DNA from: Bacteroidota bacterium
GTDB taxonomy: Bacteria; Bacteroidota; Bacteroidia; Bacteroidales; P3
NCBI GenBank assembly: GCA_017860255.1
Contig: JAFNAR010000004.1
Location: 53,190 to 117,189, forward strand
Direction: 5' to 3'
DNA: 64,000 nucleotides
Positions 7,888 through 15,250 of the stretch are shown here, piece by piece. A program made the translations under genes and the position numbers. The notes under the pieces were generated by a model. The model saw only the letters and a program-made list of their open reading frames with translations. It was not told the DNA's origin and ran no database searches. Numbering within the stretch: position 1 is the stretch's first letter; every line of letters starts with the position of its first letter.

Positions 7888-8499
7888 TTACTTAATTGGC
7901 AAAAACTTATATCCTTTGGCTGAGAAATAGAAAAGGGTGTTTCGAAGGGCGTAAAGGGTGTTTCGTTTTGATTTAATTGAGTCGTGAAACAGGATAATAT
8001 CGTTGTTGGTTACGGAGTTACGGACATTTCGCCATACTCTTTGCTTTGTTAACATTTTATTGTAGTCGTAGCTCAACACGCTCCAGAGAATAACACGGTA
8101 AGACTTCTTTAAATGATAGTGTTGCTTAGGGGTAATGCGTCCGTAGGGTGGGCGAAAAAGATTAGACTTAATTAGCTTGTTTGCTTTTTCTATATCGTTG
8201 TAATATTCCTCATCATTAGTGTTCCAGCCCTTGATGTGATGATAGGTATGATTACCCACGCTATGACCACGCTTAAGAATTTCATTAAAAATCTCTGGAT
8301 GCTTCTCAACATTCTCTCCCACACAGAAAAAAGTCGCCTTTGCATCATACTCATCCAAAAGCTCCAAAACCTCAGGCGTAACCTCTGGAATGGGACCATC
8401 ATCAAAACTTATGTAGAGGTTCTTCCCTTTGGCATTAAGGCTAAACTCACATTGTTTAAAGAAAGAAAATTGTAGAAGAGGGTGTATTCTTGTTAGCAT
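7888..8499 (-). CDS. NodB-type polysaccharide deacetylase family protein
   Basis: This is a 203-residue single-domain carbohydrate esterase 4 protein, expected to remove N- or O-acetyl groups from a cell-wall or surface glycan. The motifs are in order: SFDDGP (residues 29-34, catalytic Asp and metal-binding Asp), NHTYHH (two metal-binding His), RPPYGR, and ILFHDS with the final His. No signal peptide is evident. It starts 16 bases after the recX stop on the same strand and is probably co-transcribed with it. Confidence 0.9.
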   Translation of the reverse strand: MLTRIHPLLQFSFFKQCEFSLNAKGKNLYISFDDGPIPEVTPEVLELLDEYDAKATFFCVGENVEKHPEIFNEILKRGHSVGNHTYHHIKGWNTNDEEYYNDIEKANKLIKSNLFRPPYGRITPKQHYHLKKSYRVILWSVLSYDYNKMLTKQRVWRNVRNSVTNNDIILFHDSIKSKRNTLYALRNTLFYFSAKGYKFLPIK

Positions 8500-8515
8500 A
8501 AATTACTTTTCACTT

Positions 8516-8995
8516 TTAGTTTTTCACTTTTAACTTTTCTAAGGCAAGGTTTATAACTTCGTATTCGAAGCCTTTGGATAGGAGGTAGGCAGTTGTTTTT
8601 TGTCTTATGGATAATGGATTTTCTCCCTTAAGGCTTAAGGCTTTTTTGGTGGCGAGTTTCAGGCACAGGGCTTCATAATCTTCTTCTTGAATTTCCTCTA
8701 AGCCTTTTTGGATATTCCTTGCAGACACTCCCATTTGGTTTAAGTGATGTTTGATTTTGATTCTTCCCCACCCATTTTGGTTAAACTTGCTTTTGGAGTA
8801 AAGCAAAGCATAACGCTCCTCATTCACATAGTTCTGAGAGATAAGCTCACAAAGCACAGACTCAGCCTCCTCAAGGTTTAATCCCCACTCCCTGAGTTTG
8901 GATAAAACCTCCTTTTGGTTATGCTCAGCCTTGGAGCAATAAACCTTTGCCCTGTCGAGTGCTTGCGAAGTTGTATAAACCTTTTGATTTGTCAT
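8516..8995 (-). CDS. recX: Regulatory protein RecX
   Basis: RecX binds RecA filaments and limits recombinase activity. From the ATG at 8995 (MTNQKVYTTSQALDRAKVYC) the protein has 159 residues, the usual length. It consists of three-helix repeats: KVYCSKAEHNQKEVLSKLRE, then VLCELISQNYVNEERYALLY, then SKFNQNGWGRIKIKHHLNQM with the family-typical FNQNGWGRIKI and the later KTTAYLLSKGFEYEVI. A longer in-frame extension to 9244 would run over the divergent lipoprotein gene and its promoter, so it is rejected. The start is supported by a TAGATTTG box at 9016-9023 on the minus strand. Confidence 0.9.
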   Translation of the reverse strand: MTNQKVYTTSQALDRAKVYCSKAEHNQKEVLSKLREWGLNLEEAESVLCELISQNYVNEERYALLYSKSKFNQNGWGRIKIKHHLNQMGVSARNIQKGLEEIQEEDYEALCLKLATKKALSLKGENPLSIRQKTTAYLLSKGFEYEVINLALEKLKVKN

Positions 8996-9011
8996 TTCAT
9001 TATGAAAAAGA

Positions 9012-9042
9012 TTTGCAAATCTACAAAAATAGAGTATTTTTG
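9012..9042 (+). promoter_or_regulatory. Consensus promoter for the serpin-like gene, overlapping the recX promoter
   Basis: TTTG (9012-9015), 19 bases, then TATTTTTG (9035-9042) match the consensus exactly. On the minus strand, TAGATTTG (9016-9023) for recX lies inside this promoter. The two divergent promoters therefore overlap and may compete. Confidence 0.75.
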
Positions 9043-9068
9043 CAGGGAAAACCATTAAAATTTTTTTA

Positions 9069-10088
9069 ATGAAAAGGAGAATATTATATCTTACCATCCT
9101 TTTGCTCACAGTCTTACTCCAATTTTCGTGTAACAAAAGCACCAAGGAGCAAGACTTTGGTGTGTCAATTTCAGCCCCCAAATTAATAGGCACACCTGCC
9201 GAAAAATTCACTCCAGAAGAAATCCAAACGCTAAGAATCTCCAACTCCCTAAGTTTTCTCTTTCTTAATCAAATATATAACTCCAACGATTCACTCTTTT
9301 CCTTCTCTTTTTCACCCTTGGGAGTACTGTACAATATATATAATGTATCCGACACAAATTATCTCCAAGCCCTAACAAAGCAGTTCTCCATTTCCGACAG
9401 CCAGGCCTTATTGCAAAACATAACAAACACCCTTTCCGTAATCTCAGAGATAGACTCCACAATACAAGAGTCCACCACTTTGCAAAAAGACAAACGCTCA
9501 CAACTTCCAAACCTTGTCCAGGAATTCCAAATCCCTTTCCCTTATGAAGGAATGCTTAAACCCAAACAGTTAAGCTTTAGTCTAAATGACAGCGCACAAA
9601 GGAAAATGACCTTCTACCAAATCTCTGGCGAATTTGGACTAAGCCAAAACGAAACCGCCCTTTGTTTGGATATCCCATTAGGAAACGGCAATTACTCCCT
9701 GCTAATCATAGAGCCAAAGGATTGGGATATAAAAACCTTTGCAAGCAATTTCAATGAAACCAAATACATCGAAATCATAGAATCACTCACCTACCAAAAC
9801 CTCAAACTAAGCCTTCCAGAACTTTCCTTTACTTCTAACTTTTCCCTACCCATTCCAAGCATAGCAGGACAAACTCCCCTTGCAGTCAAATCCTTTCTCC
9901 TAACCTCCAAACTTACCCTCCAAAAACCCACACGAGCATCCTTTGCTGTTGACAAAACCAATATTGATAACAAACTCCAGTCCAATTCCAAGACAGAGCA
10001 ACAACAAATAAACAAACCATTCCTTTACATACTTAGAGGAAAGAGTTCCAATTCCATACTCCTTTTAGGTGTTTTTACAGGGCGTTAA
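9069..10088 (+). CDS. Divergent serpin-like lipoprotein
   Basis: This is a 339-residue lipoprotein (lipobox LQFSC, Cys21). The C-terminus NKPFLYILRGKSSNSILLLG matches the serpin signature (usually DRPFLF..RD..TGSILFMG), and FSFSPLGVLYNIYNVS matches the N-terminal serpin NVFFSPxS segment. The central KMTFYQISGEFG and ALCLDIPLGNGNYSLLII also follow the serpin fold order. The region where the hinge of the reactive-centre loop should be (about 283-312) is polar, rich in Asn, Gln and Lys, and lacks the small-residue EEGTxAAAA hinge. Protease inhibition is therefore doubtful. It is slightly shorter than typical serpins (about 380). It is monocistronic with a consensus promoter. Confidence 0.7.
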   Translation: MKRRILYLTILLLTVLLQFSCNKSTKEQDFGVSISAPKLIGTPAEKFTPEEIQTLRISNSLSFLFLNQIYNSNDSLFSFSFSPLGVLYNIYNVSDTNYLQALTKQFSISDSQALLQNITNTLSVISEIDSTIQESTTLQKDKRSQLPNLVQEFQIPFPYEGMLKPKQLSFSLNDSAQRKMTFYQISGEFGLSQNETALCLDIPLGNGNYSLLIIEPKDWDIKTFASNFNETKYIEIIESLTYQNLKLSLPELSFTSNFSLPIPSIAGQTPLAVKSFLLTSKLTLQKPTRASFAVDKTNIDNKLQSNSKTEQQQINKPFLYILRGKSSNSILLLGVFTGR

Positions 10089-10150
10089 ATCCCAATTTTA
10101 AGCACTTTACTTTCAAACGAACTTTTTTCCCATATTTTCTGGCTTTTTTC

Positions 10151-10181
10151 TTTGCTACTAAGAATCAATTTTATATCTTTG
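10151..10181 (+). promoter_or_regulatory. Consensus Bacteroidetes promoter for the EF-G-like gene
   Basis: TTTG (10151-10154), 19 bases, then TATCTTTG (10174-10181) match the consensus exactly. The leader to the ATG at 10242 is about 55 bases. Confidence 0.8.
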
Positions 10182-10241
10182 CCTCCTTCTAATGTGAAAA
10201 AATTATACTAATATATTAATGTTTAACTTTATAAAAAAGAG

Positions 10242-12380
10242 ATGAAAGTATATCAAACATCAGAGATTAAGAACATAGCCTTGGTTGGAGGGGCTAAAAG
10301 CGGCAAGACAACTCTTGCCGAAGCAATAGCCTTTGAGGCTGGCATAATCAACCGTCGTGGAAGTGTAGAAGAAAAGAACACCATTTCCGATTACAGAGAC
10401 ATAGAAATAGACCGCAGAAACTCTGTTGTTGCTACAACTTTGTTTGCAGAATATAACACAAAGAAAATAAATATTATAGATGTACCTGGTTTCTCTGACT
10501 TTCAGGGTGAATTAGTTGCAGCTTTGAATGTTGTTGAAACAGCGGTGGTTGTTATCAATTCACAGATAGGAATTGAAGTAGGAACAGAACTTGCTTTCAA
10601 GCACACAGACAAACTTCATATTCCAATAATGTTTGCCATGAATCAGCTTGACGCTGAAAAAGCAGTCTTTGATGAAAAGATTAAAGAAATGAAAGAATTT
10701 TTTGGTGAAAAGATAACCATTGTTCAATATCCGGTGAATGCTGGTGTTGGCTTTGATTGTTTTGTTGATTTAGTAACCAAGAAAATGTACAAATACCCTA
10801 AGGGAGGAGGCAGACCAGAAGTTACAGAAATACCAGAGAGCGAAAAAGCAAAAGCAGACCAACTCTACCTTACCTTAGTTGAAAACGCAGCAGCAGGAGA
10901 AGACGAATTAATGGAAAAATATTTCGATGAAGGAGACTTAACCATTGAAGAAGTAAGAAGAGGATTGAAATTAGGATTAGCATCAAGAAGTGTATTTCCA
11001 GTACTTTGCTGTTCAGCAAGAGAAAACATGGGAGTAGGCAGAATGCTTGAATTTATATCAAACAATGTTCCAAGTCCAAATGAAGCAAATGCTGTTAAAA
11101 CATTAACAAATGGTAACAAAGTATCTTACGATGCTTCTGCACCAACTTCACTTTTTGTATTCAAAACTTCCAACGAACAACACTTGGGAGAAATCGCCTT
11201 TATGAAAGTAATGGCAGGAGAGATAGTAGAAGGAATGGATGTTCTAAATTCAAAGAACCAAAATAAAGAAAGAATATCTCAAGTTTATGCAAACTCAGGA
11301 AAGACTAGAACAAAATTAGACAAAGCAGTAGCAGGAGATATCATTAGCACAATAAAACTAAAAGATGCTAAAACTAACACAACTCTGAACTCAGCAAAGA
11401 ATGCTTCCGACGCAGTATCTCCAATCGAATTTCCACTACCAATTTACACCACTGCAGTAAAAGCACTTGAAAACACAGATGATGAAAAGGTAGGAGCATT
11501 AATAAATGAGTTTTGCCAACATGATCGTTCAATGAGGGTAGAACTATCAAGAGAACTAAAACAAACCATTATCAAAGGAATGGGAGAGTTGCACATAAAC
11601 ACTTTAAAGTGGTATTTTGACAACCAACATAAAATAGGAATTGAATTCTTCGCTCCTAAAATCCCATACCGTGAAACAATAACTAAAAGTGCAGAAGCTT
11701 CCTACCGTCATAAAAAACAATCAGGTGGAGCAGGACAATTTGGAGAAGTCTATCTTTTAATTGAACCTTACTATGATGGAATGCCTAACCAAACAAAATA
11801 TCCAGTAAGAGGAACAGAAACGCATGAACTATCATGGGGAGGAAAGTTAGTCTTCAATAACTGTATAGTAGGAGGAGCAATTGATGCTCGTTTTATGCCA
11901 GCTATCCTTAAAGGAATAATGGAAAAAATTGAAGAAGGACCACTAACAGGTTCTTACGCAAGAGACATAGTCGTTAACGTATTTGACGGAAAGATGCACC
12001 CAGTTGATTCAAATGAAATGGCATTTAAGTTAGCAGGTAGAAACGCTTTTAGAGAAGCCTTCAAGAATGCAGGACCAAAAATCCTTGAACCAATCTACGA
12101 CATGGAAGTAGAAGTACCTGGTGATATGATGGGAGGAGTTATGACTGACCTTCAAGGAAGAAGAGCAATAGTTATGGGAATGGATTCTGAAGGAAGAAAT
12201 CAAATTATCAAAGCACAAGTTCCTCTTGCTGAAATGTATCGTTACTCAACTTCATTATCATCTTTAACTTCTGGAAGAGGATGCTACTCAATGAAATATA
12301 AAGAATATCAACAAGTACCAACAGATGTTCAAAACGCATTATTGAAAGCCTACGAAGAAGCAACAAAAGACGAAGAATAG
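10242..12380 (+). CDS. EF-G2-like translation elongation factor paralogue with altered GTPase motifs
   Basis: This 712-residue protein has full EF-G architecture: a G domain (1-280), domain II (about 300-390), domain III, domain IV (FAPKIPYRETITKSAEASYR, then GGAGQFGEVYLLIEP), and domain V (EPIYDMEVEVPGDMMGGVMT, DLQGRRAIVMGMDSEG). The GTPase motifs are unlike canonical EF-G. The P loop reads GGAKSGKTT. The switch II motif is DVPGFSDF, with Phe84 in place of the catalytic His of DTPGHVDF. Switch I lacks the RGITI segment (RRNSVVATT), and NKMD is NQLD. A GTPase-deficient EF-G paralogue (EF-G2) has been described in Bacteroides; this gene fits that class. It is followed 15 bases later by a TfoX C-terminal domain gene. 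Confidence 0.9.
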   Translation: MKVYQTSEIKNIALVGGAKSGKTTLAEAIAFEAGIINRRGSVEEKNTISDYRDIEIDRRNSVVATTLFAEYNTKKINIIDVPGFSDFQGELVAALNVVETAVVVINSQIGIEVGTELAFKHTDKLHIPIMFAMNQLDAEKAVFDEKIKEMKEFFGEKITIVQYPVNAGVGFDCFVDLVTKKMYKYPKGGGRPEVTEIPESEKAKADQLYLTLVENAAAGEDELMEKYFDEGDLTIEEVRRGLKLGLASRSVFPVLCCSARENMGVGRMLEFISNNVPSPNEANAVKTLTNGNKVSYDASAPTSLFVFKTSNEQHLGEIAFMKVMAGEIVEGMDVLNSKNQNKERISQVYANSGKTRTKLDKAVAGDIISTIKLKDAKTNTTLNSAKNASDAVSPIEFPLPIYTTAVKALENTDDEKVGALINEFCQHDRSMRVELSRELKQTIIKGMGELHINTLKWYFDNQHKIGIEFFAPKIPYRETITKSAEASYRHKKQSGGAGQFGEVYLLIEPYYDGMPNQTKYPVRGTETHELSWGGKLVFNNCIVGGAIDARFMPAILKGIMEKIEEGPLTGSYARDIVVNVFDGKMHPVDSNEMAFKLAGRNAFREAFKNAGPKILEPIYDMEVEVPGDMMGGVMTDLQGRRAIVMGMDSEGRNQIIKAQVPLAEMYRYSTSLSSLTSGRGCYSMKYKEYQQVPTDVQNALLKAYEEATKDEE

Positions 12381-12395
12381 TAATAATTGCTTTCT

Positions 12396-12653
12396 ATGGA
12401 AAATGATTTAACCAAATTCCAAAATATTGGAAAAGAAACCGCTCGAAAACTAAATGAGGCTGGAATAGATTCTTATGAAACTTTAGTTCATTTAGGTACC
12501 GAACAAGCGTTTAGAAAGTTAAAATCAAAATATCCAAATATCTGTATAAACCTTCTATATTCACTTGAAGGAGCAATAGAGGGAATTAAATGGAACCAAA
12601 TTCCAAAAGAAAGAAAATTAGAACTAACAGAATTTTTTAGAAATAATAGTTGA
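12396..12653 (+). CDS. TfoX/Sxy C-terminal-domain protein
   Basis: This is an 85-residue helix-hairpin-helix-like protein (LTKFQNIGKETARKLNEAGI and YETLVHLGTEQAFRKLKSKY). It matches the C-terminal domain of TfoX/Sxy but has no N-terminal TfoX domain, a common free-standing form. The TfoX C domain resembles DNA-binding HhH domains; what this stand-alone version does is not known to me. The start is ATG 12396 rather than the in-frame TTG at 12387. It is probably co-transcribed with the EF-G2-like gene and is followed by an intrinsic terminator. Confidence 0.8.
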   Translation: MENDLTKFQNIGKETARKLNEAGIDSYETLVHLGTEQAFRKLKSKYPNICINLLYSLEGAIEGIKWNQIPKERKLELTEFFRNNS

Positions 12654-12672
12654 TAATAGTATCAAAAACTTT

Positions 12673-12705
12673 AAAAGGGATTCAAATATGGATCCCTTTT
12701 TTATT
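12673..12705 (+). terminator. Intrinsic terminator after the EF-G2-like/TfoX-C operon
   Basis: Arms AAAAGGGAT (12673-12681) and ATCCCTTTT (12692-12700) with a 10-base loop, followed by more T residues, lie 20 bases after the stop codon. Confidence 0.85.
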
Positions 12706-12727
12706 AATTAGTCGATAAAACTAATAT

Positions 12728-12797
12728 TTTCATCGTACAAATATAGTACTTTCATCGTTTTTCGCATATTCCTTTCGTCAATAAATCAATATCTTTG
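12728..12797 (+). promoter_or_regulatory. Promoter with a candidate LytTR-type direct-repeat operator
   Basis: A TATCTTTG box (12790-12797) has no good TTTG box upstream. Instead, two identical 9-base direct repeats TTTCATCGT lie at 12728-12736 and 12750-12758, 22 bases start to start, and a weaker third (TTTCGTCAA) begins at 12773. Pairs of about 9-bp direct repeats separated by 12-13 bp are the known form of LytTR binding sites, and the operon encodes a LytTR protein. Activation or autoregulation through these repeats is inferred. Confidence 0.55.
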
Positions 12798-12815
12798 CCG
12801 AAAAAATAAACAGCC

Positions 12816-13577
12816 ATGAAAGAACAAAAAAAAATTAAATCAAATTCCAGTTTCGGAATATTTGTAGGTATAATCCTAATAAGCGGAGGATTGATTTACC
12901 TCCTTAATAATTTAGGTTATGTTGAGAAATCAATAATAGAAATAGTAATAACATTCCCTATGCTACTTCTTTTACTATCTCTTTATTGGATTTTTAGGAA
13001 GCATTTCTTTTGGGGATTTTTAGGAGTATTGATATCATTGATTTTCTTAGTCTCTAAAGTTTCCTCTTTCTATCCTAATTTAATCAAAATTCCTTTCGAA
13101 AACCTGACACTCGAAAATACAATCTTACCTATACTATTCATTTTGTTTGGAATAGCAATCATTTCAAAAATAGTTTCAAAACCAAAGAAAAAATATACAG
13201 ATAAAGAATATGAATTTTCTGAATACTTTAGAAATGATAAACTTTTTTCAGGAATGGACGTTATCTTCAGCTCATCAAAAAATATAGTTATTACTCCTTT
13301 GTTTAAGGGTACAGAAATAAATACAATATTTGGAGGAGCTGTATTAGATCTTCGTAAAACAGATATTGAAGAGGGAGAAACAATAATTGAAGCAAATGTT
13401 GTATTTGGAGGAGTTGAAATTTATGTCCCTTCCAATTGGGAAATTTCTATAAACACAACCAATATATTAGGAGGAACAAAAGACTCAAGATTCTATACAG
13501 AAGGAGAAACATCATCAACCAAAAAGCTAATAATAAATGGTGCTTGCATCTTCGGAGGAATAGAAATTAAGAACTAA
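12816..13577 (+). CDS. LiaF-like membrane protein with C-terminal beta-helix domain
   Basis: This 253-residue protein has four predicted membrane segments (about 14-33, 42-60, 65-84 and 104-122). A soluble C-terminal domain (about 150-253) shows repeated Phe/Leu-Gly-Gly turns: NTIFGGAVLDL, ANVVFGGVEIYVP, NILGGTKDSR, CIFGGIEIK. This arrangement is that of LiaF/VraT-like proteins and the DUF5668 plus cell-wall-active-antibiotic-response family, which in Firmicutes modulate envelope-stress signalling. Here it pairs with a membrane-bound LytTR regulator 12 bases downstream. It is likely to hold that regulator or report to it (inference). Confidence 0.75.
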   Translation: MKEQKKIKSNSSFGIFVGIILISGGLIYLLNNLGYVEKSIIEIVITFPMLLLLLSLYWIFRKHFFWGFLGVLISLIFLVSKVSSFYPNLIKIPFENLTLENTILPILFILFGIAIISKIVSKPKKKYTDKEYEFSEYFRNDKLFSGMDVIFSSSKNIVITPLFKGTEINTIFGGAVLDLRKTDIEEGETIIEANVVFGGVEIYVPSNWEISINTTNILGGTKDSRFYTEGETSSTKKLIINGACIFGGIEIKN

Positions 13578-13589
13578 TACAAGAAATAG

Positions 13590-14174
13590 ATGTTTGAAAA
13601 TAAACGTAACATATTCATAACAATAGGTTTTCTTATTATATGGTCAGTAATAGTTTCTTGGCTATTAAGATTTCTTACAAAAGGAAACCTGTTATTCCTT
13701 TTTAGTATTACAATTCTAAGTTTTGGACTCTTTTCCTGCCTCCTGCAACTTCTATTAAACAAAACCTTACCCAGTAAAGAAGAGCAATACGAAACCCAAA
13801 GAGAAGAGATAAAAGAAGAAAATGACAGTATTGAAGAAAAAGAATATATAGAAAGAATAAGTGTTAAAACAGGGCAAAAGCTTGATGTATTAATTCTTAA
13901 AGATATTATGTTCTTGCAGTCAAATGGTGATTACGTTTCAATATACTCTAAAGAAAATGTTTACCTCAAAGAGCAAACAATGAAGTATTTTGAAAAAAAT
14001 CTCCCACCAAAACAATTCATAAGAATACATCGCAGTTACATTGTAAATGTAGATTTTATAAGTAGCATACAAAACTACAAGAAAAATCAGTTTAAGATTA
14101 AGCTCAAAAATAACTATGAATTAAAAGCAAGTCAAACTGGCTATAATTTGTTGAAGGAAAGATTATCTATTTAA
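13590..14174 (+). CDS. Membrane-anchored LytTR-domain transcriptional regulator
   Basis: This 194-residue protein has two N-terminal membrane helices (about 8-28 and 34-56) and a Glu/Lys-rich linker (63-88). A LytTR DNA-binding domain fills residues 90-192: ISVKTGQKLDVLILKDIMFL, NGDYVSIYS, RIHRSYIVNVDFI, and the C-terminal TGYNLLKERL. There is no receiver domain, so it is not a classical response regulator. The membrane tether plus the LiaF-like partner suggests a membrane-borne sensor-regulator pair. A candidate operator lies upstream of the operon. Confidence 0.88.
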   Translation: MFENKRNIFITIGFLIIWSVIVSWLLRFLTKGNLLFLFSITILSFGLFSCLLQLLLNKTLPSKEEQYETQREEIKEENDSIEEKEYIERISVKTGQKLDVLILKDIMFLQSNGDYVSIYSKENVYLKEQTMKYFEKNLPPKQFIRIHRSYIVNVDFISSIQNYKKNQFKIKLKNNYELKASQTGYNLLKERLSI

Positions 14175-14186
14175 GATAATCTTTTT
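14158..14186 (+). terminator. Intrinsic terminator overlapping the end of the LytTR gene
   Basis: Perfect 11-bp arms AAAGATTATCT (14158-14168) and AGATAATCTTT (14174-14184) with a 5-base loop, then T residues. The stop codon lies in the loop/right arm. Confidence 0.85.
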
Positions 14187-14321
14187 CATTTTATTATTAG
14201 TTAGTGTATATCAATATTAAATAGATTTTTAATCAGTTTGATAATTCAATATTTTGACAGTTAAAAGAGTTTAAATATTCAAATTTTTGAAGAGATTTTT
14301 AGTGATATTATTTTTTTATCG

Positions 14322-14329
14322 TACTTTTG
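14322..14329 (+). promoter_or_regulatory. -7 element TACTTTTG of the rnf operon promoter
   Basis: TACTTTTG matches TAnnTTTG and lies 38 bases ahead of rnfB. The expected -33 position (about 14299) reads TTTAG, an imperfect match. Confidence 0.55.
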
Positions 14330-14367
14330 TAGATTGTAATTTTAAAGAAACCTAAGTTTAAATTATT

Positions 14368-15231
14368 ATGTCAATTATTATTTACTCTGTTTTGGTGTTA
14401 GTTTTAACCGGTGTAATATCTGCCGTTATTCTTTATTTTGTCGCTCAAAAATTCAAAGTTGTTGAAGACCCTCGTATTGATTTGGTTGTTGAAAAACTTC
14501 CAGGTGCAAATTGTGGAGGTTGTGGTTATGCAGGATGTCGTTCACTTGCAGAAGCTATTGTAAAAGCTGAATCACTTGAAACTTTACGTTGTCCAGTTGG
14601 AGGAGATAAAGTTAGTAAAGAAATTGCAACTCTTTTGGGATTGGAAGCTGTTGAAGCAGATCCTCAAGTTGCAGTTGTTCGTTGTAATGGGGGTAAAATA
14701 AATACAACATCAAAAGTACAATATGAAGGAGTTCAAGATTGTTTATATGCTCATCTAAATATGTCTTCTGAAGGTGGATGTCCTAATGGATGTTTAGGTT
14801 TGGGTAATTGTGTTGGAGTTTGTGCTTTTGATGCAATAAAAATTGACCCTACAAGTGGACTACCAGTTGTTGATGAAGAAAAATGTGTAGCATGTGGACT
14901 TTGTGTTAAAACTTGTCCAAGACATATAATTGAATTAAGAAACAAAGGAATTAAAAATAGAAGAGTTTTTGTTAGTTGCGTTAATACTGAAAAAGGTGCT
15001 CTTGCAAAGAAAAATTGTAATGTATCTTGTATCGGTTGTGGAAAATGTGAAAAAGTATGTGAATTTGACGCAATTAAAATAGAAAATAATTTAGCTTACA
15101 TTGATTTCAATAAATGTAGGTTATGTCGCAAATGTGTTCAAGAATGCCCAACAGGAGCAATCCAAGAAATTAATTTCCCTCCAAGAAAAGAAAAGTCAAC
15201 TATTGAACAAACTCAAACAATTCAAAATTAA
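14368..15231 (+). CDS. rnfB: Rnf electron-transport complex subunit B
   Basis: RnfB is the iron-sulfur subunit that takes electrons from reduced ferredoxin into the membrane-bound ferredoxin:NAD+ oxidoreductase. The 287 residues show an N-terminal membrane helix (residues 2-25) and the RnfB-specific cluster motif NCGGCGYAGC with a later Cys (RCPVGG). Two ferredoxin-type cluster sets follow (CLGLGNCVGVCAFDAIKID with CVACGLCVKTCPRH, and SCIGCGKCEKVCEFDAIKIE with CRLCRKCVQECPTGAI). This is the first gene of the operon, the usual position in Bacteroidetes. Confidence 0.96.
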   Translation: MSIIIYSVLVLVLTGVISAVILYFVAQKFKVVEDPRIDLVVEKLPGANCGGCGYAGCRSLAEAIVKAESLETLRCPVGGDKVSKEIATLLGLEAVEADPQVAVVRCNGGKINTTSKVQYEGVQDCLYAHLNMSSEGGCPNGCLGLGNCVGVCAFDAIKIDPTSGLPVVDEEKCVACGLCVKTCPRHIIELRNKGIKNRRVFVSCVNTEKGALAKKNCNVSCIGCGKCEKVCEFDAIKIENNLAYIDFNKCRLCRKCVQECPTGAIQEINFPPRKEKSTIEQTQTIQN

Positions 15232-15250
15232 TTTAGAAGCATAAATAACC

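Noticed and set aside
8996..9244. Long upstream extension of RecX to 9244
   Set aside because: It would overlap the divergent lipoprotein gene and its consensus promoter. The conserved RecX part begins at 8995.
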